DNA of 23,620 nt from CAZDRX01 sp964508225 (lineage in GTDB: Bacteria; Patescibacteriota; Gracilibacteria; Peribacterales; Peribacteraceae), in contig CAZDRX010000018.1 in the NCBI GenBank assembly GCA_964508225.1, positions 1 to 23,620 on the forward strand, given 5' to 3'. The number at the start of each line of letters is the position of its first letter. Position 1 is the stretch's first letter. A program made the translations under genes and the position numbers. Below are positions 13,729 to 21,311 of the stretch, piece by piece. The notes under the pieces were generated by a model. It was not told the origin of the DNA, made no database searches, and worked only from the letters and a program-made list of their open reading frames with translations.

Positions 13729-15212
13729 GGCCGGAGTGTACCAGAACTGTCAGTGGCTTTGACGTAGTCGGCGTCAGGCACCGCGAGGCCCGCAGCAGCG
13801 AGGAGAATCCAGAGCGTGTAGGCCACCCCGCTGTCCTCGAATGCATGGAGGAAGAGACCCCCCGTAGCGATGCCCGCGAGTGCGAGGAGCGGGAATGCCC
13901 TCACTGTGAACGGGGAAACCCTGCGGACGGCGAGGAGCGGAAGTCCGACGATGAGAATGCAAAGCAGGAGGCCGACAAAGCCCATCTCGACACCCCACTG
14001 CAGGTACCAGTTCTCGGTGAGGAGCGGACACTCGCAGACTTTGCCGGGCGGGAGCTTGCGCACACCTCCGACAAACACACAGATATCCGTGCGTTTCCGT
14101 GCCCATGAGACATCTGCACCAAGATCGAAGAACATGCACGTGTCGCTGAAATGATTGCTGGCGGGTCCTGCGGATGCGAGACCGAGACCGAGCGGGTGTG
14201 CACGCATGAGCGCGACAGCCTCCGCCGGCTTCTCCAGATGACCGAGCAGTGACTGCGTACGGAGCACAACCTCAGGTGCGTAACGGATGCCGCCGAGGAG
14301 AAGAGCCGCCGCGAGGACACCGGCTCCGATGATCACGGCGCTCCTGTGGAGAGCACTCCTAAGTACGCCGCGCAGCATCCAGAGGATGAAGAACATGGTG
14401 AGGACTCCCGCACCGAGCCACGCCGAGCGCGAGTACGTGAGTCCGATCGTCACGAAGAAGAGGAGAGAGGCGCCAAGGGCAAGGATGGCACGGAAGAATG
14501 TCCGGCGGCGCAGTGCCGCGGCACACCACTGGAGCGACGCTGCGAAAGGAATGAGGAGCCAGAGGCCGAACTGGTTCGGTCCGCTCATGACGCTCTGGAT
14601 GCGACGAAGTTCCGTGCCCTCGATCATCTGGAATGCAGCAATCGGTGCATGCGGACGATAGAGCGAGTGCAGATCGGAGTATCCGAGTGCCGTGAAGAAC
14701 GACATCGGGAGCAGGAGCGTTACGATCCCGAAGACGGCGATGAGGAAGCCCACACCGATGATGACCCATGACACCGAACGCTGGAAATCCCCGCTCCAGA
14801 CCACGCGGCGGAGCAGAAAGAACGCCGTGAGCGGCAGGAAGTCATATTTGAATCCGACGAGGAACTTGCGGTCGGCAAGCGAGAGTTGCGTACCGAACGC
14901 AGAGCCAAGGTCCGACGATGTCACCGAGACGAGTGCGCCGGTGACGATGGCGAGCACGATGCACCAATCGAGCAGATCCAGCGACCACGTACGGCGTTCC
15001 GCGCCGGCATCCTTCGCAGCCACGATCTCCGCAAGCGCGGAGAAGACGATCACGGCAAGGATCACCTCCTTCCAGACCGCAATGAGCTGGAGCGGAGCAT
15101 GACCGGAACCCTGAAAGAAGTGTGTGAGGACTGTCACCGCCATGGCGTGCAGCGGCAGCAGCGCGATGAGCACGAGCGTGAGAGACTCCCGGAACCGCGA
15201 GACGGTGAACAT
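13725..15212 (-). CDS. O-antigen ligase/polymerase-like membrane protein (Wzy_C)
   Basis: This polytopic membrane protein of 495 residues resembles the O-antigen ligase/polymerase superfamily, whose members join lipid-linked glycans outside the membrane. About ten to twelve hydrophobic helices are visible. The Wzy_C-like core includes TYSRSAWLGAGV, then a large outward loop containing RAHPLGLGLASAGPASNH and ENWYLQWGVEMG. That loop carries four cysteines (TCMFF, DICVF, VCECP). The ATG at 15212 is preferred over a GTG at 15218 because a TAGAGT box lies exactly six bases upstream of the ATG. It is 27 bases downstream of the epimerase gene and its stop overlaps the guaA start. Whether it acts as ligase or polymerase cannot be told. 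Confidence 0.85.
   Translation of the reverse strand: MFTVSRFRESLTLVLIALLPLHAMAVTVLTHFFQGSGHAPLQLIAVWKEVILAVIVFSALAEIVAAKDAGAERRTWSLDLLDWCIVLAIVTGALVSVTSSDLGSAFGTQLSLADRKFLVGFKYDFLPLTAFFLLRRVVWSGDFQRSVSWVIIGVGFLIAVFGIVTLLLPMSFFTALGYSDLHSLYRPHAPIAAFQMIEGTELRRIQSVMSGPNQFGLWLLIPFAASLQWCAAALRRRTFFRAILALGASLLFFVTIGLTYSRSAWLGAGVLTMFFILWMLRGVLRSALHRSAVIIGAGVLAAALLLGGIRYAPEVVLRTQSLLGHLEKPAEAVALMRAHPLGLGLASAGPASNHFSDTCMFFDLGADVSWARKRTDICVFVGGVRKLPPGKVCECPLLTENWYLQWGVEMGFVGLLLCILIVGLPLLAVRRVSPFTVRAFPLLALAGIATGGLFLHAFEDSGVAYTLWILLAAAGLAVPDADYVKATDSSGTLRP
13735..13740 (-). promoter_or_regulatory. Putative -10 box TACACT, guaA
   Basis: TACACT lies six bases before the guaA ATG, inside the last codons of the ligase-like gene. 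Since these bases also code for protein, chance is possible. The same TACACT-N6-ATG arrangement precedes the epimerase gene. Confidence 0.35.
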
Positions 15213-15218
15213 ACCCAC

Positions 15219-15224
15219 ACTCTA
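15219..15224 (-). promoter_or_regulatory. Putative -10 box TAGAGT, ligase-like gene
   Basis: TAGAGT lies six bases before the ATG at 15212, in the 27-base gap after the epimerase gene. It supports that ATG over the upstream GTG, which would fall within the spacer. Confidence 0.4.
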
Positions 15225-15239
15225 CGTCGACTTACCCTC

Positions 15240-16592
15240 CTACGCGAAGCCGAGACGCTCTTCGTCTGTCCGGAAGACCGATCCGGTCTTCAGAACCTTC
15301 TCCACAGCATCGACGCAAGTCGCGCTGACATTCTTTCCGTAGAGCTTCGGAGCACTCTTCATCTCTTTGTGATCCCATGCGAATTCAATGAGCGACCGGA
15401 TGGCATCGGCATCGATGGGAGGGGCGATGAGATTACCGCCATTCATGGCGGACTCACTGCGGTCGGAGCCGAAGCGCATGGTGACGCACGGAATGCCCAT
15501 CACGTTCATCTCCTCCTGCATGGAACCCGAGTCTGTGGCACAGACCGCTGCCTTGCTCATCGCGGCGATGACATCGACGTACTCCGTCCAGACGTCGGTG
15601 AAGATGAAGTTCTTGTGCGTCTTCGCGAGCTGGGCGATGTCGTCCTGCAGACCGAAGCGCTCGAACGCGGACTTGGTCTGGATCATATTGATGAGGAGCA
15701 CCGTGCGTCCGCTCTGAACGAGCGACTTCATCGCGCCATAGATCGCACGGAAGCGGTGCTCGGAGAGACAGTTCTCGCGGCGGTGGATGCAGAACCGGAC
15801 GAAGTCGCCCTTCGCGAGGATGGGGTGACGGTCGAAGACGGTGGATTCGCTTGCACGCGCCATCGCCTCCTCGGTGGCATCCACAACGGAATTGCCGACC
15901 GTGAAGATCCGATCTGCGCTGTATCCCTCGCTCAGAAGGAACTCGCGATCGAGTTCGACGGGGGCAAGATGGATGCCGCTCGCGGGCTCTGCGGCACGCG
16001 TGTTGAACTGCTCGGGATAGGGTTCCTGACTGCCGCGCGCCCAGTTCTTCTTCTCCATGAGAAACGCCCTCCAGGCAGTCGGAAATTCCTTGTGGTATGC
16101 CTTCACATCTTTTGAGTCAGGTTTGAGCTTGTGCCACGCTGCATAGTCCGGCGTGAGCGTGCGGATACCGGCTTCCACATGCACGGAGGCGAATCCGTTG
16201 CAGTAGCCCGCGTTGCCTCCCGCCATCGCCGTCGTGGTATCGCCATGAATGTACGGGATCACCGTTTTTCCTGCAGCCTTGAGCTCTGCAAGAATCGTGC
16301 CGAGGCGTCCGATGATCTGGCTCACGACGTCGTGCATCGCGCCGCGGACATTCAGGTTGAAATCCGGCTGCACGCCGAATTCTTTGAGCATGCCGCCGCT
16401 CAGGTTCTCGTCGTAGTGCTGGCCGGTGTGTCCGAGGACGACGATGTGCCCCCTCTTCTTCAGCTCCTTATAGAGAGGCACCTGCTTGATGATGTCCGGC
16501 TTCGTCGCGATGAGGATCAGGTGGATCGGCCGATCGGGACCGCCCTTGAGGGCATCCAGAAAGCCTTTCTCGCGGAACGTGATCTCCTGCAT
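15240..16592 (-). CDS. wecB: UDP-N-acetylglucosamine 2-epimerase (non-hydrolysing type)
   Basis: This cytoplasmic enzyme interconverts UDP-GlcNAc and UDP-ManNAc for envelope glycans. The 450 residues show the family landmarks: IATKPDIIKQ (28-37, with K where R is common), GHTGQHYDENLS (54-65), YIHGDTTTAMAG with D118, HVEAGIRT with E140, VGNSVVDA, HRREN with H270, and TDSGSMQEE (353-361). The protein is longer than the usual 370-380. An inserted segment of about 60 residues (147-205) follows GIRT, where most homologues go directly to a short helix. The start MQEITF at 16592 is preferred because TACACT lies six bases upstream; the longer frame upstream has no conserved content. The WecG/TagA-type enzyme at 20520-21272 would use the product. 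Confidence 0.93.
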   Translation of the reverse strand: MQEITFREKGFLDALKGGPDRPIHLILIATKPDIIKQVPLYKELKKRGHIVVLGHTGQHYDENLSGGMLKEFGVQPDFNLNVRGAMHDVVSQIIGRLGTILAELKAAGKTVIPYIHGDTTTAMAGGNAGYCNGFASVHVEAGIRTLTPDYAAWHKLKPDSKDVKAYHKEFPTAWRAFLMEKKNWARGSQEPYPEQFNTRAAEPASGIHLAPVELDREFLLSEGYSADRIFTVGNSVVDATEEAMARASESTVFDRHPILAKGDFVRFCIHRRENCLSEHRFRAIYGAMKSLVQSGRTVLLINMIQTKSAFERFGLQDDIAQLAKTHKNFIFTDVWTEYVDVIAAMSKAAVCATDSGSMQEEMNVMGIPCVTMRFGSDRSESAMNGGNLIAPPIDADAIRSLIEFAWDHKEMKSAPKLYGKNVSATCVDAVEKVLKTGSVFRTDEERLGFA

Positions 16593-16598
16593 GTGGGG

Positions 16599-16604
16599 AG
16601 TGTA
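16599..16604 (-). promoter_or_regulatory. Putative -10 box TACACT, epimerase gene
   Basis: TACACT lies six bases before the ATG, in the 37-base gap after gpmI. No convincing -35 is present. If it is used, the mRNA is leaderless. Confidence 0.45.
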
Positions 16605-16629
16605 ATTGATTTCCGGTGAAACCGCACCG

Positions 16630-18147
16630 CTATGCAGCGGCCTGCATCTCCGCCGGAACGGGAATACCGAGAATCCTGAGACACAACGGTGCAATGTCCT
16701 TGAGACCCGTGCATCCTTTCAGATCATCGGCCGAAGCAATCTCCGGAGCATGCACGAATGTCTGCACCGGACTCGTCGTGTGACTCGGGTTGATGGTTTT
16801 GCCGTCGGGAAGAAGCATGCACTCCGCATTCCCGTGATCCGCCGTGATGATCCAGTCGTAACCGTTCTTCTCGAGAACAGGAAGGAGTTCGCCGAGGTGA
16901 CGGTCCACCGTCTCACAGGCGCGAACGGCAGCGGGAAGGCTTCCTCCGTGCCCGACGAGATCGGGGTTGGCATAGTTCATGATGATGAAGTCATACGTCT
17001 GCTTCGCAGCATTGTCCGTGACAATCTTCGTGACCTGCGCAGCACTCATCTCGGGCACTGCGGCAAAATTCGGCACCTTGGGGGATTCCACGAGCAACCG
17101 ATCTTCTCCGGGATATGGCTCGTGACGCTGAGCATTGAAGAAGAAGGTCACATGCGCGAACTTGTCCGTCTCGGCGACGCGCAGCTGCTTCTTGCCGGCG
17201 GCAGAAACCACTTCCCCGAGTGTCTTCGCAACATCCATGGGAGGATACGCGACCGGAAGATGATCCGAGTACGGCCCCATACACACGACATCACTGACAC
17301 GGACCGGCCGCGGAAAATCCTGAAAATTCTCGTCTTCGAGCGCGCGCACCATCTGGATCATGCGGTCACTCCTGAAATTGACACAGACGACCACGTCGCG
17401 TCCCTGCATCGGCTGGAATTCTTTCGTCTTGAGAGGGCGGATGTAGTAATCCGTCTTCTGGCCGGCGGGCGCCTGGATGTACCACGCACGCGCCGCGGCG
17501 ACAAAATCTTCCGCCGTCTCTCCTGTTCCCGCCGTGAGGAGATCGTACGCAACCTTCGTCCGGTCAGCGTATTGCTTGTCACGATCCATTGCGTAGTACC
17601 GGCCGACCAGCGACGCGATCGCTCCGATCTGTTCACGGGACACTTCGGCCTTCAGGAGATCGAAATCCGTACAAAAGTGCTGCTCGGGCACATCGCGTCC
17701 GTCGCCGAAGAGATGAAGGAATACCTTGGCAACGCCTTCCTGCTTCGCGAGCCTGAGCATGGCATGCACATGATCGAGATGACTGTGCACACCTCCGCTG
17801 GAATACAGACCCATGACGTGAAGCGGCACGCCTTTTTCTTTCGCGCGCCTGCATGCATCGACAAGGACGGGATTCTTGAAGAACTCACCGATGCGGATCG
17901 CACGGCTGATCTGCTCAAGCGGTTGCCAGACAACGCGGCCTGCTCCGATGGTGAGGTGCCCGGGCTCACTTGCGCCTTGCTGACCTTCCGGCAGACCCAC
18001 CGCATTGCCGGAAGCATTCATGAGGACACTCGGCACCTCACGCTCAATGCGCTGAAGATTCGGCATCTCCGCAAGAGTGCGTGCATTCCCCGGACCCGCA
18101 GGAGCGACTCCGAAGCCGTCGATAATGATGAGACACAGACGACGCAT
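16630..18147 (-). CDS. gpmI: 2,3-bisphosphoglycerate-independent phosphoglycerate mutase
   Basis: This Mn-dependent glycolytic enzyme interconverts 3- and 2-phosphoglycerate. The 505 residues are the usual length. The N-terminus LIIIDGFGVAP carries metal ligand D10. The catalytic serine S60 lies in ASEPGHLTIGAGRVVWQ, where most homologues read NSEVGHxxIGAGR. Further landmarks are GLYSSGGVHSHLDH, FGDGRDVPE, NFRSDRMIQM, NYANPDLVGHGG and the C-terminal metal site ITADHGNAE. The start ATG lies ten bases after TACTAT. It is 30 bases downstream of the secreted EF-hand protein gene and 37 bases upstream of the epimerase, all on the same strand. No phosphoglycerate mutase of the cofactor-dependent type is seen in the window. 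Confidence 0.97.
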   Translation of the reverse strand: MRRLCLIIIDGFGVAPAGPGNARTLAEMPNLQRIEREVPSVLMNASGNAVGLPEGQQGASEPGHLTIGAGRVVWQPLEQISRAIRIGEFFKNPVLVDACRRAKEKGVPLHVMGLYSSGGVHSHLDHVHAMLRLAKQEGVAKVFLHLFGDGRDVPEQHFCTDFDLLKAEVSREQIGAIASLVGRYYAMDRDKQYADRTKVAYDLLTAGTGETAEDFVAAARAWYIQAPAGQKTDYYIRPLKTKEFQPMQGRDVVVCVNFRSDRMIQMVRALEDENFQDFPRPVRVSDVVCMGPYSDHLPVAYPPMDVAKTLGEVVSAAGKKQLRVAETDKFAHVTFFFNAQRHEPYPGEDRLLVESPKVPNFAAVPEMSAAQVTKIVTDNAAKQTYDFIIMNYANPDLVGHGGSLPAAVRACETVDRHLGELLPVLEKNGYDWIITADHGNAECMLLPDGKTINPSHTTSPVQTFVHAPEIASADDLKGCTGLKDIAPLCLRILGIPVPAEMQAAA

Positions 18148-18157
18148 AGCGGCGCAG

Positions 18158-18163
18158 ATAGTA
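18158..18163 (-). promoter_or_regulatory. Putative -10 box TACTAT, gpmI
   Basis: TACTAT lies ten bases before the gpmI ATG, in the 30-base gap after the upstream gene. No recognisable -35 is found at 17 bases. Confidence 0.4.
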
Positions 18164-18177
18164 GCAGAACCTTCTGA

Positions 18178-20025
18178 CTATTTCTGCATGTCTTCCACGA
18201 GTGCCAGAAGCGCAACCGTGGTGCCGTTGTCGTCCTTGACGGGGACGTACACGCCGAGCTCCCCTGCAGACGATTGGTCGAACACCGGAACCTCAAGTGC
18301 CGTAGTGAACGTGTGATACACGTAAGACGATCCGGGCTCTGCGGGCTTCTCGTCACTGTCGATCTTGCCGTTGCGATTGAAATCCAAGACATCGACGGGG
18401 GCGTACGTGTAGCTATCGAGAACGAGCGTGTAGGTATCGGGAGCCGATCCGGGCACGACGATGAAGGCGTACTTCAGCTTGTTCATGTGCAGCGTGTCCA
18501 CGAGCACGGCGTAGAGACGGTGTGCAGCGTCTTCATCGCGGCGGACGGCGGACGCGGAGGCGATGTCCGCGATGCGGAGCTTCTTCACGGTGGTCTCGGC
18601 CAGCACGCGGAGGCTCTGGTCACCGCCGGTACTCTCGATCGCATGCCATCCGACGGGAGCCGGAATCTGCAGGCGATTCTCGATGATGCGCACGGCCGTG
18701 CGATCCATCTGACGGGTGGTGGAGCCCGGGACGGGCGCAGCGGCCCAGTCGAGCGAGAGACGCCAGAGTGCACCGATCTTCGTACGATCGATGAAGCCGA
18801 CACCGACTTCGAGCGCGAAGCTCGCCGGACGGTCAGGCATGAATGTGGGACACTCGCCTGTCGTGCACCTGGGCATGGTCGCGGAGGAAATGTAGCGGCC
18901 AGCGGCATCGAAGAAGATCACCTCGAGACCTTCGTACGCACCCTGCGTGGAGAAACGCACGCTGACAGGCTTGTCGTAGCGGTAGAGAATGCCACGACCT
19001 TCGCCAAAATCGGCGTTGAACGCCGCGGGCGACTCCCATTCGATGGGACCCGTGGCGATGAGTGCCGACACTTTGAGATCTTTGCCGCTGGGACCATGGA
19101 GATCGACGATCGCGCGCTGGGCAAGGCGGCGGGCACGGCGGGCGTCGGAAGGATTGCGTGTGTTCGTCATGCGCATGGAAGGACCGGACACGGTACCCGG
19201 ACGTACGGACGAAGATGCAGCAGACGATGGAGCGGCAGGCTCAGACATCGGCTCAACCATAGCGGGCGCACTGCCCTGAAAGAAGAAATCCTTCACGGCA
19301 CCGTCCGGGAGTGTCATGGAGCTCGTCGGTGTTTCGACGTAGACCGCATGGAACTGACGCTGTGCCTTCGCTTCGAATGTCGAGCCGAAGCTCATGGATC
19401 CGAATTGGAATTCATTGGAGAGATTCGTGTCGATCTTCGCCTTGAACGATGCAGACGACTCGGGGGCGATGAGCCACGGGATTCCCGAAGCGACGGCCGA
19501 GCGGACGGATTCCGCACTGCCGGTCGGCCAGAACGAATAGCTGAACCCCGTCTGGAAGCGCTCGGACGAGAGTGCGACACGTGACCCGAGATCGTTCACG
19601 GAGAGTGAGGGTACGAACCAGCTCCGGACTGCGGCATCGGAAGCATCGAGTGTGTACCACCGTCCCTTCATCGACTGGAACGCGGCAAGATCGGGTGCAC
19701 CAGCCGAACCCGTGACGGATGCGAGGCGGAAGTACGCCTTGCCTCCCTTCAGATTCACATCGGCCTCCGTGTTCATCCACTGTGAGCTCCCCTTCCACTG
19801 TGTCTTGATGCTGACCCACGCCTTCTCCGGACCCGCGCCTTCTTTCTGTCCCTGCACCTTCACCGCGGTGACGGCGCCTCCGTGATGCGACGCCGCAACC
19901 GAGAAGAACATGGGCCTCGTCTCCGAGAGCAAGGAACCGATCACCTCCGCCGGAGCGGAGAGTGCCGCGGCAAGCGCCACGGACGGAATCGCTGCGAGTG
20001 AGAGGAGGGCGAGGAAACGTTTCAT
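18178..20025 (-). CDS. Secreted protein of unknown function with an EF-hand-like loop
   Basis: No family is recognised. The 615-residue protein starts with a clear signal peptide (MKRFLALLSLAAIPSVALAA), so it is exported. The first 240 residues or so are rich in beta-forming segments (SVAASHHGGAVTAVKVQG, WVSIKTQWKGSSQW, AYFRLASVTG). A Ser/Pro/Ala linker (about 260-300) and a short basic stretch (RRARRLAQRA) follow, then a second beta-rich region with a close cysteine pair CTTGEC (387-392). Near the end DFNRNGKIDSDE (548-559) fits the calcium-binding EF-hand/dockerin loop. The start at 20025 is chosen for the signal peptide. gpmI follows after 30 bases. A substrate-binding or structural envelope role is possible but not shown. 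Confidence 0.8.
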   Translation of the reverse strand: MKRFLALLSLAAIPSVALAAALSAPAEVIGSLLSETRPMFFSVAASHHGGAVTAVKVQGQKEGAGPEKAWVSIKTQWKGSSQWMNTEADVNLKGGKAYFRLASVTGSAGAPDLAAFQSMKGRWYTLDASDAAVRSWFVPSLSVNDLGSRVALSSERFQTGFSYSFWPTGSAESVRSAVASGIPWLIAPESSASFKAKIDTNLSNEFQFGSMSFGSTFEAKAQRQFHAVYVETPTSSMTLPDGAVKDFFFQGSAPAMVEPMSEPAAPSSAASSSVRPGTVSGPSMRMTNTRNPSDARRARRLAQRAIVDLHGPSGKDLKVSALIATGPIEWESPAAFNADFGEGRGILYRYDKPVSVRFSTQGAYEGLEVIFFDAAGRYISSATMPRCTTGECPTFMPDRPASFALEVGVGFIDRTKIGALWRLSLDWAAAPVPGSTTRQMDRTAVRIIENRLQIPAPVGWHAIESTGGDQSLRVLAETTVKKLRIADIASASAVRRDEDAAHRLYAVLVDTLHMNKLKYAFIVVPGSAPDTYTLVLDSYTYAPVDVLDFNRNGKIDSDEKPAEPGSSYVYHTFTTALEVPVFDQSSAGELGVYVPVKDDNGTTVALLALVEDMQK

Positions 20026-20123
20026 GAATGATGAAGGGAATGAATAGGAACAGCGTATCGCGGGGGCGGCTCTGTGAACACTGCATTTCAGGCGTACGGG
20101 TGGCAATTGCGTCACATTCATCG

Positions 20124-20144
20124 TGTCATGACAAGCACCACGTG
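20124..20144. promoter_or_regulatory. Candidate operator: two adjacent dyad symmetries
   Basis: The 157-base divergent gap between the secreted protein gene and the small membrane protein gene holds a perfect 10-bp palindrome, TGTCATGACA (20124-20133). It is followed at once by an inverted repeat AGCAC-CAC-GTGCT, which begins in the next base or two. Such dyads often bind dimeric regulators. They sit 25-45 bases upstream of the TATAAT box of the plus-strand gene. Confidence 0.3.
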
Positions 20145-20168
20145 CTACCGGAAAACCGCTGTTTCAGG

Positions 20169-20174
20169 TATAAT
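20169..20174 (+). promoter_or_regulatory. Consensus -10 box TATAAT, small membrane protein
   Basis: A perfect TATAAT lies eight bases before the ATG at 20183. AGAGG (20176-20180) lies between but is only two bases from the ATG, too close for a normal Shine-Dalgarno. No -35 consensus is seen at 17 bases. Confidence 0.55.
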
Positions 20175-20182
20175 GAGAGGAA

Positions 20183-20563
20183 ATGGATATCGAAAAAATC
20201 TCACACTCCGGTTACCGCATGTCCGTCGTGATCGCGATCGTGCTCTCCTGCATGGTCGTGACACTCGCCGCAGTCCTCGGACGCGGCACGCTCAATCTGA
20301 ACGGCGCGCTTCTCGTCGACCAACCGACCAACGTGACCGTGATCGCCCTCGTGGAACCCGAGCTCGATGAAGGTGTGGTGATCCGTGATATCAATTTCCT
20401 GAGGAAAGAGAAGCGCGAAGTCGACTCACATGAGAGCTACGCCTACCACGTGAGTACATCGGACTCCGCTGATTACCTCGTGCGCATCGGACATGACATC
20501 ACCACGAATCAGTGGACACTCACGCAGTTCGAGACTCTCCACGGCGAGGCGTCCGGCGTGTGA
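20183..20563 (+). CDS. Small single-pass membrane protein, unknown function
   Basis: No family is recognised. The 126-residue protein has a short cytoplasmic N-terminus, one membrane helix (about 12-33, MSVVIAIVLSCMVVTLAAVLG), and a polar outward domain of about 90 residues with strand-like segments (TLNLNGALLV, NVTVIALVEP, YLVRIGHDI). There are no cysteines outside the helix. The strong TATAAT box and ordinary codon use support a real gene. Its last 44 bases overlap the 3' end of the convergent WecG/TagA-type gene, so both ends are read on opposite strands. It may sit with the envelope polysaccharide genes, but nothing in the protein shows a function. Confidence 0.75.
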   Translation: MDIEKISHSGYRMSVVIAIVLSCMVVTLAAVLGRGTLNLNGALLVDQPTNVTVIALVEPELDEGVVIRDINFLRKEKREVDSHESYAYHVSTSDSADYLVRIGHDITTNQWTLTQFETLHGEASGV

Positions 20564-21272
20564 GGACGAGAAACGGAAAGACGATCACCGCGGTCACGAT
20601 CCGTCGCAGGCGCGACGGTTCTTGGATGAGACGGTACAGCCATTCGAGTCCGATACTCCGCATCCAGAGCGGCGCGCGTGACCGCACCCCCGCGAGGAAA
20701 TCGAATGCACCGCCGATGCCCATCGCGACGCGCACGGACGGGAGCCGGGTCAGCACACGATCAATCCAGAGATCCTGCGCCGGAGCTCCGTACGCCACGA
20801 GTAACGTTCGGGCGTTCGATGCGACAATCTTCGCGATGATCACCTCTTCATCCTCTCTGCGTGGAGAACCGGAGAACGTGCCTGCGATGACAAGCTCCGA
20901 ATGGCGGGAGGAAAGTGCGGTGGCGGCACGCTGAGCGATACCCTCTCCCGCTCCGAGGAAGAACACGGGCTGCATCTCGCGCGCCGCCGCGATACGTTCG
21001 ACCAAGTCTGTACCCGTCACGCGCTCGGGGAGAGACGCTCCGAGGAGACGCGCGGCGAAGAGCAAGCCCGCACCGTCAGCGACATTGAGCGATGCCCGCT
21101 GGAGCGCACGAAGAAAATCAGGATGCTTCTGTGCGGCCACAATCATTTCGGGATTCGGCGTCATGATGTGGTGGCCGATACCCGACTGTGCGAGTGCGCG
21201 CAGAATCCCCTCCGCTTCAGAGGCGGTGACGCAGTCGACCGGTACGCCGAGGATGCTGACGCGTTTGCCCAT
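20520..21272 (-). CDS. wecG: WecG/TagA/CpsF-family glycosyltransferase
   Basis: This GT26-family enzyme most likely transfers N-acetylmannosamine or its acid from UDP-sugar to a lipid-linked GlcNAc at the inner face of the membrane. The 250 residues contain MTPNPEMIVAAQ (37-48), VADGAGLL (64-71), RVTGTDLVER (84-93), FFLGAGEG and GAFDFLAG. T38 and D66 match the positions of the catalytic Thr and Asp described for TagA. The C-terminal appendage APLWMRSIGLEWLYRLIQEPSRL and a hydrophobic segment after it suit membrane attachment. The epimerase at 15240-16592 can supply UDP-ManNAc. The gene overlaps the small membrane protein gene tail-to-tail by 44 bases. Start: ATG eight bases after GATAAT. Donor specificity is inferred. 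Confidence 0.9.
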   Translation of the reverse strand: MGKRVSILGVPVDCVTASEAEGILRALAQSGIGHHIMTPNPEMIVAAQKHPDFLRALQRASLNVADGAGLLFAARLLGASLPERVTGTDLVERIAAAREMQPVFFLGAGEGIAQRAATALSSRHSELVIAGTFSGSPRREDEEVIIAKIVASNARTLLVAYGAPAQDLWIDRVLTRLPSVRVAMGIGGAFDFLAGVRSRAPLWMRSIGLEWLYRLIQEPSRLRRIVTAVIVFPFLVLTRRTPRRGESRTA

Positions 21273-21280
21273 AGGGTTTC

Positions 21281-21286
21281 ATTATC
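21281..21286 (-). promoter_or_regulatory. Putative -10 box GATAAT, wecG
   Basis: GATAAT lies eight bases before the wecG ATG, within the 39-base gap between two divergent start codons. It matches the -10 consensus at five of six bases. Confidence 0.4.
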
Positions 21287-21299
21287 CGGAAAAACCCCT

Positions 21300-21305
21300 C
21301 ACAAT
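21300..21305 (+). promoter_or_regulatory. Weak -10-like box CACAAT, DsbA-like gene
   Basis: CACAAT lies six bases before the ATG at 21312. It matches four of six consensus bases. It is listed because the 39-base divergent gap has to hold a promoter for this gene. Confidence 0.25.
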
Positions 21306-21311
21306 GAAACC

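Noticed and set aside
11455..13767. Long plus-strand open frame opposite the sigma factor gene and guaA
   Set aside because: It is antisense to two firmly identified genes, is rich in R, H, D and E with no domain, and arises from the high GC of the opposite codons.
15213..15218. GTG start for the ligase-like gene
   Set aside because: The ATG two codons later fits the TAGAGT-N6 arrangement; the GTG would lie next to the box.
16593..16694. N-terminal extension of the epimerase
   Set aside because: It would overlap the gpmI 3' end, adds no conserved residues, and the ATG at 16592 has a TACACT box six bases upstream.
14886..18177. Long plus-strand open frames opposite the ligase-like, epimerase and gpmI genes
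   Set aside because: All catalytic motifs are on the minus strand; the plus-strand products have no recognisable fold or membrane segment.
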